Below, in pieces: positions 13,363-23,338 of a stretch of DNA of 64,000 nucleotides (within the stretch, counting starts at the first letter, position 1; each line of letters begins with the position of its first letter). A program made the position numbers and the translations under genes. Origin of the DNA: Bimastos eiseni (taxonomy: Eukaryota > Annelida > Clitellata > Crassiclitellata > Lumbricidae); contig OY365812.1 in the NCBI GenBank assembly GCA_959347315.1, forward strand, positions 810,727-874,726, read 5' to 3'. The notes below the pieces were generated by a model. It was not told the DNA's origin. It ran no database searches and saw only the letters and a list, made by a program, of their open reading frames with translations.

Positions 13363-13593
13363 AAGGGCAATCAGTGGTACTGAATCTGTCGTATGGCCTA
13401 TTCTGAGCTCTGTAATGAGATTATGAGAGCCATTCACCAAAAACAATTGCATTGTATGAGATTGTACATGTATACTCACAGAACCTAAAACGACGGTATT
13501 CATCACATCACAGGAAATTTATCTTTGATGAATCTAATGCAGCAAGGGATTTTCTGTCTTCGAATTGGCAGAGTTATGACAAGTACAGCCTGA

Positions 13594-13640
13594 CGCTGAC
13601 GATGACGATGATGATGACGATGATGCTGATGATGATCTTA
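13594..13640. repeat. (GAT)-rich microsatellite
   Basis: Imperfect GACGATGATGATGACG-type trinucleotide run. A second short run of GACA/CAGG repeats is at 13896-13922. Confidence 0.85.
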
Positions 13641-13939
13641 TTCGTTCGAAAATGAAAATTTATTCAGATGTTTGACCTGATGACACCGTATTGAACTAGA
13701 CTGTACTCCTACTACTATCTAAGATGTACGAACCATTGATTCAAACTCAAATAAGATTAGCAGAGCCAAGATATTCTAACTGATCTCGTAATCGTAATCT
13801 GAACATTTCTACAGTGCCCTCAAAAGTGAATTCGCGGGAACCAGCTTCTTCACAGGCGCCTAATCAAAACGAAATCGAGAGAGAAAATCACAGGGTCAGG
13901 CAGGCAGACAGACAGACAGACGGCTAATGTGTACGGTGT

Positions 13940-14165
13940 TTGGAATTTAACGGTGAGGGAGATAGGAGGAGGAATCAGGATAGGCTTTGCGCAGGAGCAG
14001 TGCTTTCAGTTGTGAGTGAAAGACCTGTGGGGATATAACAAGAGTTCGTAGGACGGATCGGATATTTGTCTTAATGGTGGAGGGAGTTTGTTCCAAAGTG
14101 GGCGATGAAAAGCTCCCAGCTGAGGTTCTACGTATGGCTAAAATTATGCTGACTGGAAAATAGAC
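13940..14165 (-). mobile_element. Non-LTR retrotransposon C-terminal fragment
   Basis: Minus-strand translation LEQTPSTIKTNIRS followed by FHSQLKALLLRKAYPD matches the C-terminus of CR1/L2-like elements (WNxLP, then FKxxLKTxLFxxAY). 5'-truncated; nothing else of the element is seen. Confidence 0.65.
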
Positions 14166-14199
14166 ATGTGACAATATTCTATCACTATCGATGATTATA

Positions 14200-15045
14200 T
14201 TAATTATTGCAATATTGTTGGTTTAGTTTGAATATTGCAAGTTTTTAAATTGAAGAACGTTGAAGCGAAGCATTTTGGGACCATCTTAACAAGCTCGCAA
14301 TAATATTATCATACGAAAATTAGACAGATATAATGACCGTCTTATTTTGTTGGTTGTATCGTGTGAAATGCACATTGTAAACATGATATGCAAATTCGTC
14401 AGTATATCCAGCATAGCATTAACAGGGATATCTAAATAGGAATTATTTTGACAGAAGGCAAAGCTTGTGTAATGTAACGAATGCGTTGAACCCTTTATTG
14501 AGGACAGACAAACACCGATAGACGCACGAACGAACGAAAACAGTGACACACAGGAAGCAACTGTCTCCATGACCCTGTTCCTCTCCCTCTCCGTCGCTGT
14601 TCCCCACTCACCAACTGACCTGGCAGTCACAAGGTTTAGTGAAAAATAGAGAACCATCACAACTTAATAATGTTCTCTCCAAGAAGTAGCCATTACAACG
14701 GTTTGCATTAGATGAATACCACAGAAAAACTTACGAGAAAAATGTCCATCGAAAATATTAGGAAATAATAATATTATATATTATTATATAATTAATTATA
14801 CATAATTATGTTGTAGAGAAAATGCTATGATAAAACTCGGTTGTACTCGAAAAGACGACGACGCCATTACATTAGAAAGATACGAACAGACTGAGATATT
14901 TATGACCTCAACTTTCATCGTCTATTAAAGCTTCATCTGAATTGTAATCCAATGGATTAGGTTTTTATAAGACTCTCAGAATCTAAGCCAACCGAAGTAC
15001 TATGGACGAGATCTCCATATAGAACTGGATATGCAGAGTAGTAGA
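14200..15045. other. No gene seen
   Basis: AT-rich, including a palindromic ATTATATATTATTATATAAT patch near 14770. The 124-codon minus-strand frame at 14286-14660 shows no domain. Confidence 0.5.
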
Positions 15046-15049
15046 AGTA

Positions 15050-15142
15050 GTTGCAATTTGACGACACTGTGTGATAACAAAGATGATAAGCGTGGTCCTC
15101 CTCCTTTTTCCAGACTTGGGACTGACACTGTTAGGGTGCAAG
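15050..15142 (+). repeat. SINE-like family I copy
   Basis: First of two direct copies (GACGACACTGTGTGATAACA). It is followed at 15166 by a second copy, and at 15366-15395 by a short reverse fragment. Confidence 0.75.
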
Positions 15143-15165
15143 CAGTGGAGAGGTTATTGTGGTGG

Positions 15166-15262
15166 TAGTTGCAGTTTAACGACATTGTGTGATAGCAAAG
15201 ATCATTAATTAGTGTCGCTCTCCTCCTCCTTTATTCAGGCTTGGGACTAACACTGTAAGAAA
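15166..15262 (+). repeat. SINE-like family I copy
   Basis: Second tandem copy, with ACGACATTGTGTGATAGC and the CTCTCCTCCTCCTTTATTCA block. Confidence 0.75.
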
Positions 15263-15921
15263 GAGAAAAGTGGCAGAGTTATCTTCCTCAGGATTCTTTT
15301 TATATTCCTCGTACCTTTTAGTCGTTAACCCATGCATACGGACTATACGCCAATGATTTGTGTTATCATAACATAGTGCCGTTAAACTACATCTAACCAT
15401 AAAAAAACATCGAGCTTCAACACATTAATATTGATATATTTTAATGACTGCCATGGCCGTTATTATTATTATGCATTATTCGTAAGAGACGGTGATTCAT
15501 TACAAATTCTACGAAAGCGACAAATTATAATGTCGGAATTTGCTTTTTAAATAGCACGATAATTGCAAGTAGCCAACATAATCTTATCGCCATTTCTCTG
15601 AATCATTGGCACCAGTCTGTTCATGGAACTGTCGCCAACGAATGTCTGTCTTAGGCCTACTTAAGAGCTGGCGACTGACTTGATCAGTATTTTAATACAT
15701 TGCGATCGTGCATATATAATTGTACTTATAAGGCGTCAACAAATTATTTTCTCCAGCAGTTATCAAGATTACTAAATCAAAAAAGTCAATATCAAAGTAG
15801 GCCTAAGGTCATTGTCACTGGCTGAAAACAATAATTATTGGAAATAAAATACAGTGCACATTCTAAATGAAGATAGACCAAAATATATCTAGGTCATCCT
15901 ATATCGTTAGCATTGCATGTA

Positions 15922-16844
15922 TTAACTACACACAAAACGCATGTTTGCATAAGCACATACAAGGCCTGGTTTAGGCAGTCTCGCGTGAAACTTCCAATCA
16001 ATCGGTTTATCATCGATGATATTCTGAAGAGGCACATAACGTACGTCGTCTCTGCATTTCCATGTTGTTTTGCTATCCTTATCCGTTTTCCAAGTTCCTC
16101 CTCCAATGACAAAGATTCGCTCATCTTCAAGAACCAAACAAAAGTGAACGATGTCTGTCTTAAACTGTTTCCTTTCCTTCCATGATTCCGTCTCAAAGTT
16201 ATATAAAAAACAACTATAACGTCCAACCAAAATAATTGATGTGTCCCACAGCAATGCTCTCATACGGGAATAAGCACGTGGCATTGGTTTTGTAAGGAGA
16301 GTGCATTTGCTCTGCTGAGTGTTATACACTTGAACGTAATTTGACGCTTTGTCATCTTTATCTTTTCCGCCAAATATATAGAGTGAACCCTTAAACGGAA
16401 CACAGTTTCCTGAATTCCTGACACAATGAACCAACTTTCCAACAGTTGTGCATTTGTCATCGACTGCGTTGTAGGCTTCAACGCTGTCTAGAGTGCTTTG
16501 ATTAGAATCAACAAATCCTCCACAGATGTACAACACTTCATCGATAAACGCTGCGCTGTGGCCACGTCGGCCTTGATCTAAAGATGCGCATTTCTTCCAA
16601 CCATAAATCTGGGTGTATTTCCAGATTTCATCTCTTTTGTCTCCGGTTCCTGTAACATACATCGTGTTGCAGTAAACGGCTGCGAATGCTTCGTTTTGAA
16701 TTGTTGTCGGTATTTGTTTCTTCGCTGAGATTTCATTTGACCGATGTAGATTTATATTCAAGAAGTCCTTCGTTATCGTCGGTCCATCACTTAATCCCAC
16801 AACAAATGCACAATTCTCAAAATGTGATCTGGGTTTTGTTGAAA
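15922..16844 (-). CDS. TRIM A exon 2: kelch-repeat domain and stop
   Basis: Terminal exon of the RING-B-box-coiled-coil-kelch gene whose first coding exon is 18817-19756. About 307 codons with repeated kelch blades: VLYICGG...VEAYN, LYIFGG...VQVYN, IFVIGGG..., each a hydrophobic strand, a GG pair and a later aromatic residue, as in a beta-propeller used to bind targets. It starts after TTTATAG|TT. Exon 1 ends in phase 1 (G), and G+TT keeps the frame: the two exons sum to 1863 bases, 621 codons with stop. In the sister copies the acceptor is CAACAG; here that site reads CAACAA, so this gene seems to use a nearby upstream AG without losing frame. Confidence 0.85.
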
Positions 16845-18816
16845 CTATAAAAGTAAAATCATTGATTGCTGAAATTTGAACTGACTGCCTATTAAATCGA
16901 ATTAATTAATCCTAATTACATTTATTTCCGTGATTGTCAGTAATCTGATCGATAATTCACTTCTTGAAATTGTAACGCGCCCAAGATCATACCATAATGT
17001 GAATATAAGGAGCGGATAGTTAGTTGACGGGAGAAAATGACTAAGATTTACAAATTCTAGAAAGCCAAGAACAAATTGCGAGTTTTGAGCGGCTCCCTGA
17101 AGGAAGCCAACCATTCGTAGCGAATTGGCAGTACACTCCATTTGCGAGGAACAGAAGCATGAAATGTACCAGAACAAATCAAATGAATTCACGTTTGTTG
17201 TTTATGCAACACTTCAGTCTTCTTTTGTTCAAAATATACATGTAGCAATATTATTACGCTATATAAAATGAAGCTTTGACTCGCGTTGTTATATTTCCTC
17301 ACGTTATTTAAAAGCCAGTTGAGAAATTCACTATTGCACACCGTTACTTAGCTGCCCCATAAGATTATTTAAGCTTTCGCAATAATATATCGAACTTCAC
17401 CACTAGTAGTACTCGACCAGTGCCAGTCCCAAGCCTGGATAAAGAAGGAGGGCGACGATAATGATCCATGTTGTCATACAGTGTCGTTAAACTGCCACTA
17501 ACACCACATTGAATGAATACCACCACATTGAATTAACTCCTCCATTGTGAGCACTCTCACAGTGCCAGTCTTAAGAATGTATGAAAAAAGTAACCCCTAG
17601 AGTAATTGCAAATATTTCGGCCAAAAGAAGAATTTATTCAACAAAATTGTACAGGCTCAGTGCCAATTTATACTTGCATTTAAAAGCTACAATGTTTCAA
17701 ACGGAACAAAAGTTATATAACTTTAATGAGTGTTTAACCACAAATCAATGATGGTCCAAAAGCATTTAATGGAGCGAAAGGCGAAAAAACGATTTTATGT
17801 AGTCACATTACAAGTAATTGTTTATAAAAAAACTTCGTAATTATGTGATTGAGAAAAGAAATGGGGAATCAACGCATGTAGACGTCACTTTGACCTAACC
17901 TACGAAGCAGTCAATTAAGATAGTAAATATCAATGTTTTTCAAAATAATCGCTTTTTAATAACATTTGCAACAAAATATTAAACGGGCAAGGTGTCAATG
18001 ACGGAAAAAATGCGTATGCAGACATTTCATGAGCAGGTCCTCGGAGCCAAAGCTGTAATTAAAGCTCACTCTGTATTTGAACCTACTGAATTATCACGTG
18101 AGGGGATTTATGCTTGAAAAGCATCACCGGCTTCTTTTCATCTGGCTTTCGGTCAAGAGAAATATCAGAGAAAATCGAAATAAAGACGTTGGATCTACCT
18201 TGCAGACGAGCGCACAATGATGACTGGTCGAGTTGCTGGACATTAGAGCAAACAACTGATTTATGTTCAAAGAGTGAGTGGCTGTGCGTTCGAGAAAAGA
18301 AACTTGGCCGCACAACCTGGCGAAAAGTGTCTTTGAACACTTTGCATAAACGCCAAAATGGAGATTAAAATTAGGGTTTATCTATTGAATGTGCAAATAA
18401 TATTATGAATTATCATAGCCTATTGTGGCGATGATAGAAAGCAACAGCTGAAGTCGCTGTGAAAGAATTTCCTTGTCACAATGAATCTGCTGAACATCAA
18501 GCTACACGATAGATGGTTGCAGAAGTTAAAAAGGAGACCCTTGAGAACATTAATTATTCTAAAGTCTTTAACGCCTGAGAAAATTGTGACAGAAAACATT
18601 TGAATGAAAACAGGCATAAACTCTGGGATTTGATATAGCTTTACTATCTCAATTATTTACATTATAAAATTTGTAAGTGTAGGTTTACAGATTGTGAAAG
18701 TTATCATTGTGTTCTAAAAAATTGTGTTTGGTACCTAATTTTGGGATAATTTAATTCGACAATTCAGGTGCGTTCCGGCACCTTTTTCTAGAAAAACGCA
18801 CTGTAGAAAGCCATAC
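16845..18816 (-). other. Intron of TRIM A
   Basis: GT (AAAG|GTATGG at the exon 1 side) to AG (TTTATAG). It holds a reverse SINE-like family I copy (17412-17495), a partial one at 17555, and otherwise AT-rich DNA. A region near 16920-17010 (TTGTAACGCGC) also occurs in the intron 5' of the orphan kelch exon (59690-59780), so intron sequence was copied along with the genes. The open frames at 18083-18368 on both strands lack domains. Confidence 0.6.
17412..17495 (-). repeat. SINE-like family I copy
   Basis: Reverse copy (AGTGCCAGTCCCAAGCCTGG, GGAGGGCGACGATAATGATC, CAGTGTCGTTAAACTGC), inside the TRIM A intron. Confidence 0.8.
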
Positions 18817-19756
18817 CTTTGATGTTGCCTACAAAGTTGTTATTGAACTTCTGTAAAACTACACTTAAATCTGCTGCTCCGAAAGTCACTTCGACTGATT
18901 CAAGTGGACGACCAATGAATGCCTCGTGATCTTTTTCTAACTCATCAGCTCTACCAATTAATTGATCAAATGAACTGCAGATGTCGCTGGCCGATCCTTT
19001 CAATGTTAGTTCATTGCAATAAGTCTCAAAACTACTCAGAATAGTGCAACATCTCTCAATTTCATCCATTTGAATCTCCATTTCTTTCAGATGTTTTGAT
19101 TTTATCCTAGATAACTCATCCAAAAGTGATATCGTATGTCGATCTATCATGTCTTTAAGCTCTTGATTTCTTTTATAAATTTCTTTTTCTTTATCGACCA
19201 TTTCTTTCAGGAAATCTTCACTCATCTTATTATTATTTCTCATCAAAAGGAGTTGATTCTTATAGGATGATATATTCCATGACATTTTTTTAATTGATGG
19301 ACGAAATTGCTTATCGACTGTTGTCACATTTTTGCAATTATGAAATTTGTGACTTTCATCGAAACATGAAACGCAGACGATTTTCTTACAATCGGCGCAA
19401 TAGTGATCTAGTGGTTTCTGAGCGTGTTCGATGCAGGATTTCACATTGGTTATTCGCTTTATTTCATCATTTGTCTCAATTCCATATTTCAAAATGGGAT
19501 TGTTGCTTTGCATGAGGTAGTTATTCTGTAGACCAACGATTCCTTCTTTTGGAATAGTGAACTCTTTTCTGCACAACGGACAAGGCAATTTGTCTCCTGA
19601 TTTCTTCTGCGCCTTTTCGGTATTAAGTGTGATGCATTCCAAACAGAAAGTGTGAAAGCATGGCAACACCTTTGGATCAATGAATCCATTTATGCAGATT
19701 GAACATACCGTCATTTGTGTAATATTCTTTTCAGCTCGTTTTACCACATCCGCCAT
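18817..19756 (-). CDS. TRIM A exon 1: RING, one B-box, coiled coil
   Basis: First coding exon of a predicted E3 ubiquitin ligase of 620 aa. The start is the ATG at 19756-19754 (MADVVKRAEKN), just after an acceptor (TTACATTACAG); the longer frame upstream crosses that acceptor and is not used. Residues about 18-65 form a C3HC4 RING (CSIC, CFHTFCLEC, CPLC). Residues about 105-145 form a B-box (C-x2-H, HYCADC, CVSCF, HKFHNC). Residues about 160-260 are Glu/Lys/Leu-rich and heptad-like, a coiled coil for dimerisation. Compared with the sister gene at 52.4 kb, about 55 residues containing the first B-box are missing. It ends AAAG|GTATGG in phase 1. RING proteins with B-box and coiled coil are TRIM family; a kelch tail is not among the usual TRIM tails. 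Confidence 0.88.
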
Positions 19757-19799
19757 AGAGAAATTGCTCTGTAATGTAACGTAATCAAGCATTTAAATA

Positions 19800-19964
19800 G
19801 TGCCGCTCGAATCAGTAGCGCTTTGAACAAGCGTCTGTGCTTGGACAAGGGAACATGAAAGTCTTAAGGCTTTCCCGGAATCGGCACGGTGAGAGATTAA
19901 TTCAAGGCGCAGGGACTGTGGAAGACAATTCCAAGCTGAAGGGCCACGCAGGCAAAGCTCTTCG
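19800..19964 (-). mobile_element. LINE 3' part, interrupted
   Basis: Minus-strand translation RGPSAWNCLPQSLRLE carries the GPSxWNxLP signature of the C-terminus of a CR1/L2-like reverse transcriptase protein. The preceding part of the same protein lies at 21725-22050, on the other side of the foldback array, so the array inserted into this LINE copy. Confidence 0.65.
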
Positions 19965-21722
19965 AGTTAATACTTCCTAGGAACAATTGAATAGTGGAGT
20001 GCATTGTACCTAGGACATACACACTCCCGTTGGTGAATAGACACTCCCGTGGAGTTAATTCTTCCTAGGACAAATTGATCCAGGGGAGTTAATTCTTCCT
20101 AGCAAAATTTGATCCCCTAATCCAATGCAATAGGGGAGTTAATTCAACCTAAGACAAACTGACTCCCGCGGAGTTAATTCCTCCTAGGAAAAATTGATTC
20201 CCTAATCTAATGCAATAGGGGAGTTAATTCTACCTAGGACAAACTGACTCACAGGGAGGTAATTCTTCCAAGATAAATTGACTCCTATATCTAATGCAAT
20301 AGGGAAGTTAATTCTACCTAGGACAAACTGACTTCCGGGGAGTTAATTCATACTAGGATAAATAGACTCCCATACCGAATGCAATAGGGGAATTAATTCT
20401 ACCTAGGACAAACTGACTCCCAGGGAGTTAATTCCTCCAAGGAAAAGTGGACTCCTATACCTAGTGCAGTAGGGGAGCTATTTCTTCCTAGGACGAATCG
20501 ACACCAACAGTAAGAATAATAATAAATAACAATAATAACCATAACATCAGTCAGTTTATCCTAGGAGGAATTAACTGCCCGGGAGTCATTTTGTCTTAGG
20601 AAGAATTAACTCCCTACTGCCTTACGTATAGAGTCATTTTATCCTAGGAAGAATTAACTTCCCGCGAGTCATTTTATCCTAGGAGGAATTAACTGCCCGG
20701 GAGTCATTTTGTCTTAGGAAGAATTAACTCCCTACTGCCTTACGTATAGAGTCATTTTATCCTAGGAAGAATTAACTTCCCGCGAGTCATTTTATCCTAG
20801 GAGGAATTAACTGCCCGGGATTCATTTTGTCTTAGGAAGAATTAACTCCCTACTGCATTACGTATAGAGTCATTTCATCCTAGGAAGAATTAACTTCCCG
20901 CGAGTCAGTTTGTCCTAGGTAGAATTAACTCCCCTCGTGCATTAGAGTTGGGAGTCAATTTATCCTAGGAAGAATTAACTCCCCGGGAGTCAGTTTATCC
21001 TAGGTAGAATTTACTCCCCTATTGCATTGGATTAGGGGATCAAATTTTGCTAGGAAGAATTAACTCCCCTGGATCAATTTGTCCTAGGAAGAATTAACTC
21101 CCCGGAAGTCAGTTTGTCTTAGGAAGAATTAACTCCCTACTGCATTAGGTATAGAGTCATTTTATCCAAAGAAGAATTAACTCCCCGGGAGTCAGTTTAT
21201 CCTAGGTAGAATTAACTCCATGTTGTATTAAATTAGGGCATCAATTTTTGCTAGGAGGAATTTACTCCCCTGCATCAATTTGTCCTAGCTAGAATTAACT
21301 CCCCTATTGCATTAGATTAGGGAGTCAATTTATCCTTGGAAGAATTAACTCCCTGGGAGTCAGTTTGTCCTAGGTAGAATTGACTCCCCTATTGCATTAC
21401 ATATGCGGATCAACTTATCCTAGGAAGAATTATCTCCCCGGGAGTCAGTTTGCCCTAGTTGGAATTACCTCCGCTATTGCATTCAGTATAGGAGTCAATT
21501 TATCCTAGGAAGAATTAACTCCCCGGGAGTCAGTTTGTCCTAGATAGAATTAACTCCCCGGGAGTCAGTTTGTCCTAGATTGAATTAACTCCCCGGGAGT
21601 GTTTATTCGCTGGGGGAGTGTGTTTATCCTAGGAACAATTAACTCCTGGGTCAATATATCCTAGGTACAATACACTCCGGGAGTTAATTTATACGAAGAG
21701 TTAATTTAGCCTCCTACACCGG
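19965..21722. mobile_element. Foldback element made of tandem repeats
   Basis: About 1.75 kb of tandem units of roughly 35-75 bases, each with CCTAGGA and GAATTAACTCCC. Units run in one orientation from 19965 to about 20510 and in the opposite orientation from about 20550 to 21722, with a short unrelated AATAATAATAA-type spacer at 20511-20550. The two outer ends match each other in inverted orientation: the right end (TAGGTACAATACACTCCGGG) is mirrored near 20000. Each unit also contains small palindromes (CCTAGG; CTCCCCGGGAG). This is the build of foldback transposons such as sea urchin TU elements. A lone end of the same element is at 46747-46925. No transposase frame is present. Confidence 0.75.
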
Positions 21723-21724
21723 GC

Positions 21725-22052
21725 CGTAGCAGAGAGCATGAGCGTAATAAGAAGAAGGTCACGAGTGGAAGATCGCAAGGATGTCCTTGCAGGGGAAGAG
21801 GACACCAAAGTGCAGAAAGGTCTCAGGTATGTCTTGGCCATCCTAACTAGGCAGTTACGCATAAGAGAAATAGTCTTAAACTGAATAAGCTGTTAAACAG
21901 GAAGAAGCTGAAGCGAGTTCCGAATAAAGTGTAAAAAATTGGCAAACTTTGGAATGCCACCTATTAGACGAGCAGCGGCATTGAGAATAGACTGAAGTTT
22001 GCGAGAATTTTAGCAAGAAAGACCAAGGAAGAAAAACTGTGAACCAGTGACT
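21725..22052 (-). mobile_element. LINE reverse transcriptase fragment
   Basis: Minus-strand translation LQSILNAAARLIGG, LLPV, and CTLVSSSPARTSLRSST is the conserved C-terminal region of CR1/L2/Rex1-type non-LTR elements (QxVLNAAARLI, then HWLPV-like, then RSLRSS). It has a stop after LLPV. Continues across the foldback element at 19800-19964. Confidence 0.75.
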
Positions 22053-22079
22053 TCGTGTGTGGGAATTATGACAAGGAAT

Positions 22080-22226
22080 CCTGTCTTCTGTTTCCTGATT
22101 CTTTTCTTTTTCGAAATAAATTCAGGCATTCACAGTCTTGTAAGAAATTTGGATCTGGGCAGAATGGACATTCTGTAATCTCTTCAAGTTGTTTTTCAAC
22201 TTTTTTCCCCCACATAGTCTACCATC
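22080..22226 (-). pseudogene. Dead TRIM RING exon fragment
   Basis: Minus-strand translation gives VEKQLEEITECPFC, then DPNFLQDCECLN, close to the start of TRIM B (KITECPICMNAF...). An ATG-led start (MVDYVGEK) is in another frame across a run of A, the zinc ligands after the first CxxC are largely lost, and a stop follows. It lies 5' of TRIM A and is a remnant of another copy of the family. Confidence 0.6.
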
Positions 22227-22319
22227 TTCGCATTTCCGAAAACCTTTCAAACAAGATTGCGTTTGCAAGCGGTTCAATAAAGTACATACTTACATACTTC
22301 ATAATGAAGCAATGAACTG

Positions 22320-23261
22320 CTTTGTGATAATGTCTAAACTGTGACCAGAGGTGGGGTCATTTTTGGGTCCTAACTAGTGCGACGTCATTTAAAGACAACC
22401 CTGTATTGTTTATCAAGTAAATTTCTTTAGATAAAACACGCAACCCTCAAAAGGTAGGAAAATGCTTCTCAACGGAATCTTTTGCCATCTGTCATGTTTA
22501 TTAACATTGTAAAATTCTTCTTTATTTGGACCATGATACCGCACGCACCAAATTCTCTTAATGAATGAATGAATGTCTTGTTTATCAAATAAATTTCCAT
22601 AGAAAAAAATACGCAGCCCTCTTAATGAGTGAACGAACTAACGAATGAATGAATGCATTAACGACGGATCATTTTCAAGATGGCACCCGGCATAACCACC
22701 GAAGGCTAATTGTTAATAACAAACGAATTATTCAACTTGGAAAGCTGTTCATATTACGTGTGTTGAGTTAAATATTAGATTATAATTATGATTAATTCCG
22801 AAGTCGTCATTCTGTATCCCGAAAGAATATTGATTCGTGTAATTATTTGGTTAGGTTGAAGCTTAATATTGTTTCTTAGGTTTGCAAGCAAAATGCGAAT
22901 GCTCTTTGATTTAGTGTACGAGTTGTATGGTAACCTTAAAATTGTTGGCTGTCTAAGATAGTTTCTCTATGTCTTGTACTGCTCGAGTCAGTAACTGCTA
23001 GGAGACAAAATTACTCCAAGTAGCTTAGTACAGCCCTCTCAATGTGATCGCGGTGTTCGACCGAATTCTCTTGCACCCATCACGCGCCGCCAATGCAACT
23101 GCTAATTATAAATAGATACCTTTCGCTGGTACGAGTCTATTTACGCATAATACACAGTTTACAGTTTTTTATTTAAAACACGAAAATTTCGTTCAATACT
23201 TGGCTTCTAGAAAGAATTATAGATGTTAGAAATATCATAGGATTATATATGAAAGACTTAC
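22320..23261. other. 3' side of kinase gene, last exon not found
   Basis: The kinase gene is still open at 23262 with a good donor (ACTACT|GTAAGT), so a further exon should lie to the left. Candidate acceptors exist, for example ATAATTAG near 23110, but none gives a convincing conserved end. No other gene is seen. Confidence 0.35.
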
Positions 23262-23338
23262 AGTAGTGTTGGAAGGCGCGGATGCGACATCTTCATCTTT
23301 GTCACAGTTTTCCTCCAATTCATTCTTGGTGCCAACAT
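23262..23338 (-). CDS. Kinase-CARD exon 14
   Basis: Acceptor TTTAG|AT, donor ACTACT|GTAAGT. It encodes an acidic linker ([18 protein letters not shown]), 26 codons with the split Asp. Ends in phase 0, so more protein follows. Confidence 0.65.

Noticed and set aside
18083..18368. Open frames on both strands in the TRIM A intron
   Set aside because: No domain, no supporting splice sites, and both strands open over the same bases, which argues for chance.
19965..21722. CRISPR-like look of regularly spaced repeats
   Set aside because: The units have no unique spacers of constant length, are palindromic, switch orientation in the middle and lie in an animal genome.
22055..22315. 86-codon plus-strand frame
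   Set aside because: The minus strand here reads a degraded RING exon; the plus frame is a shadow.
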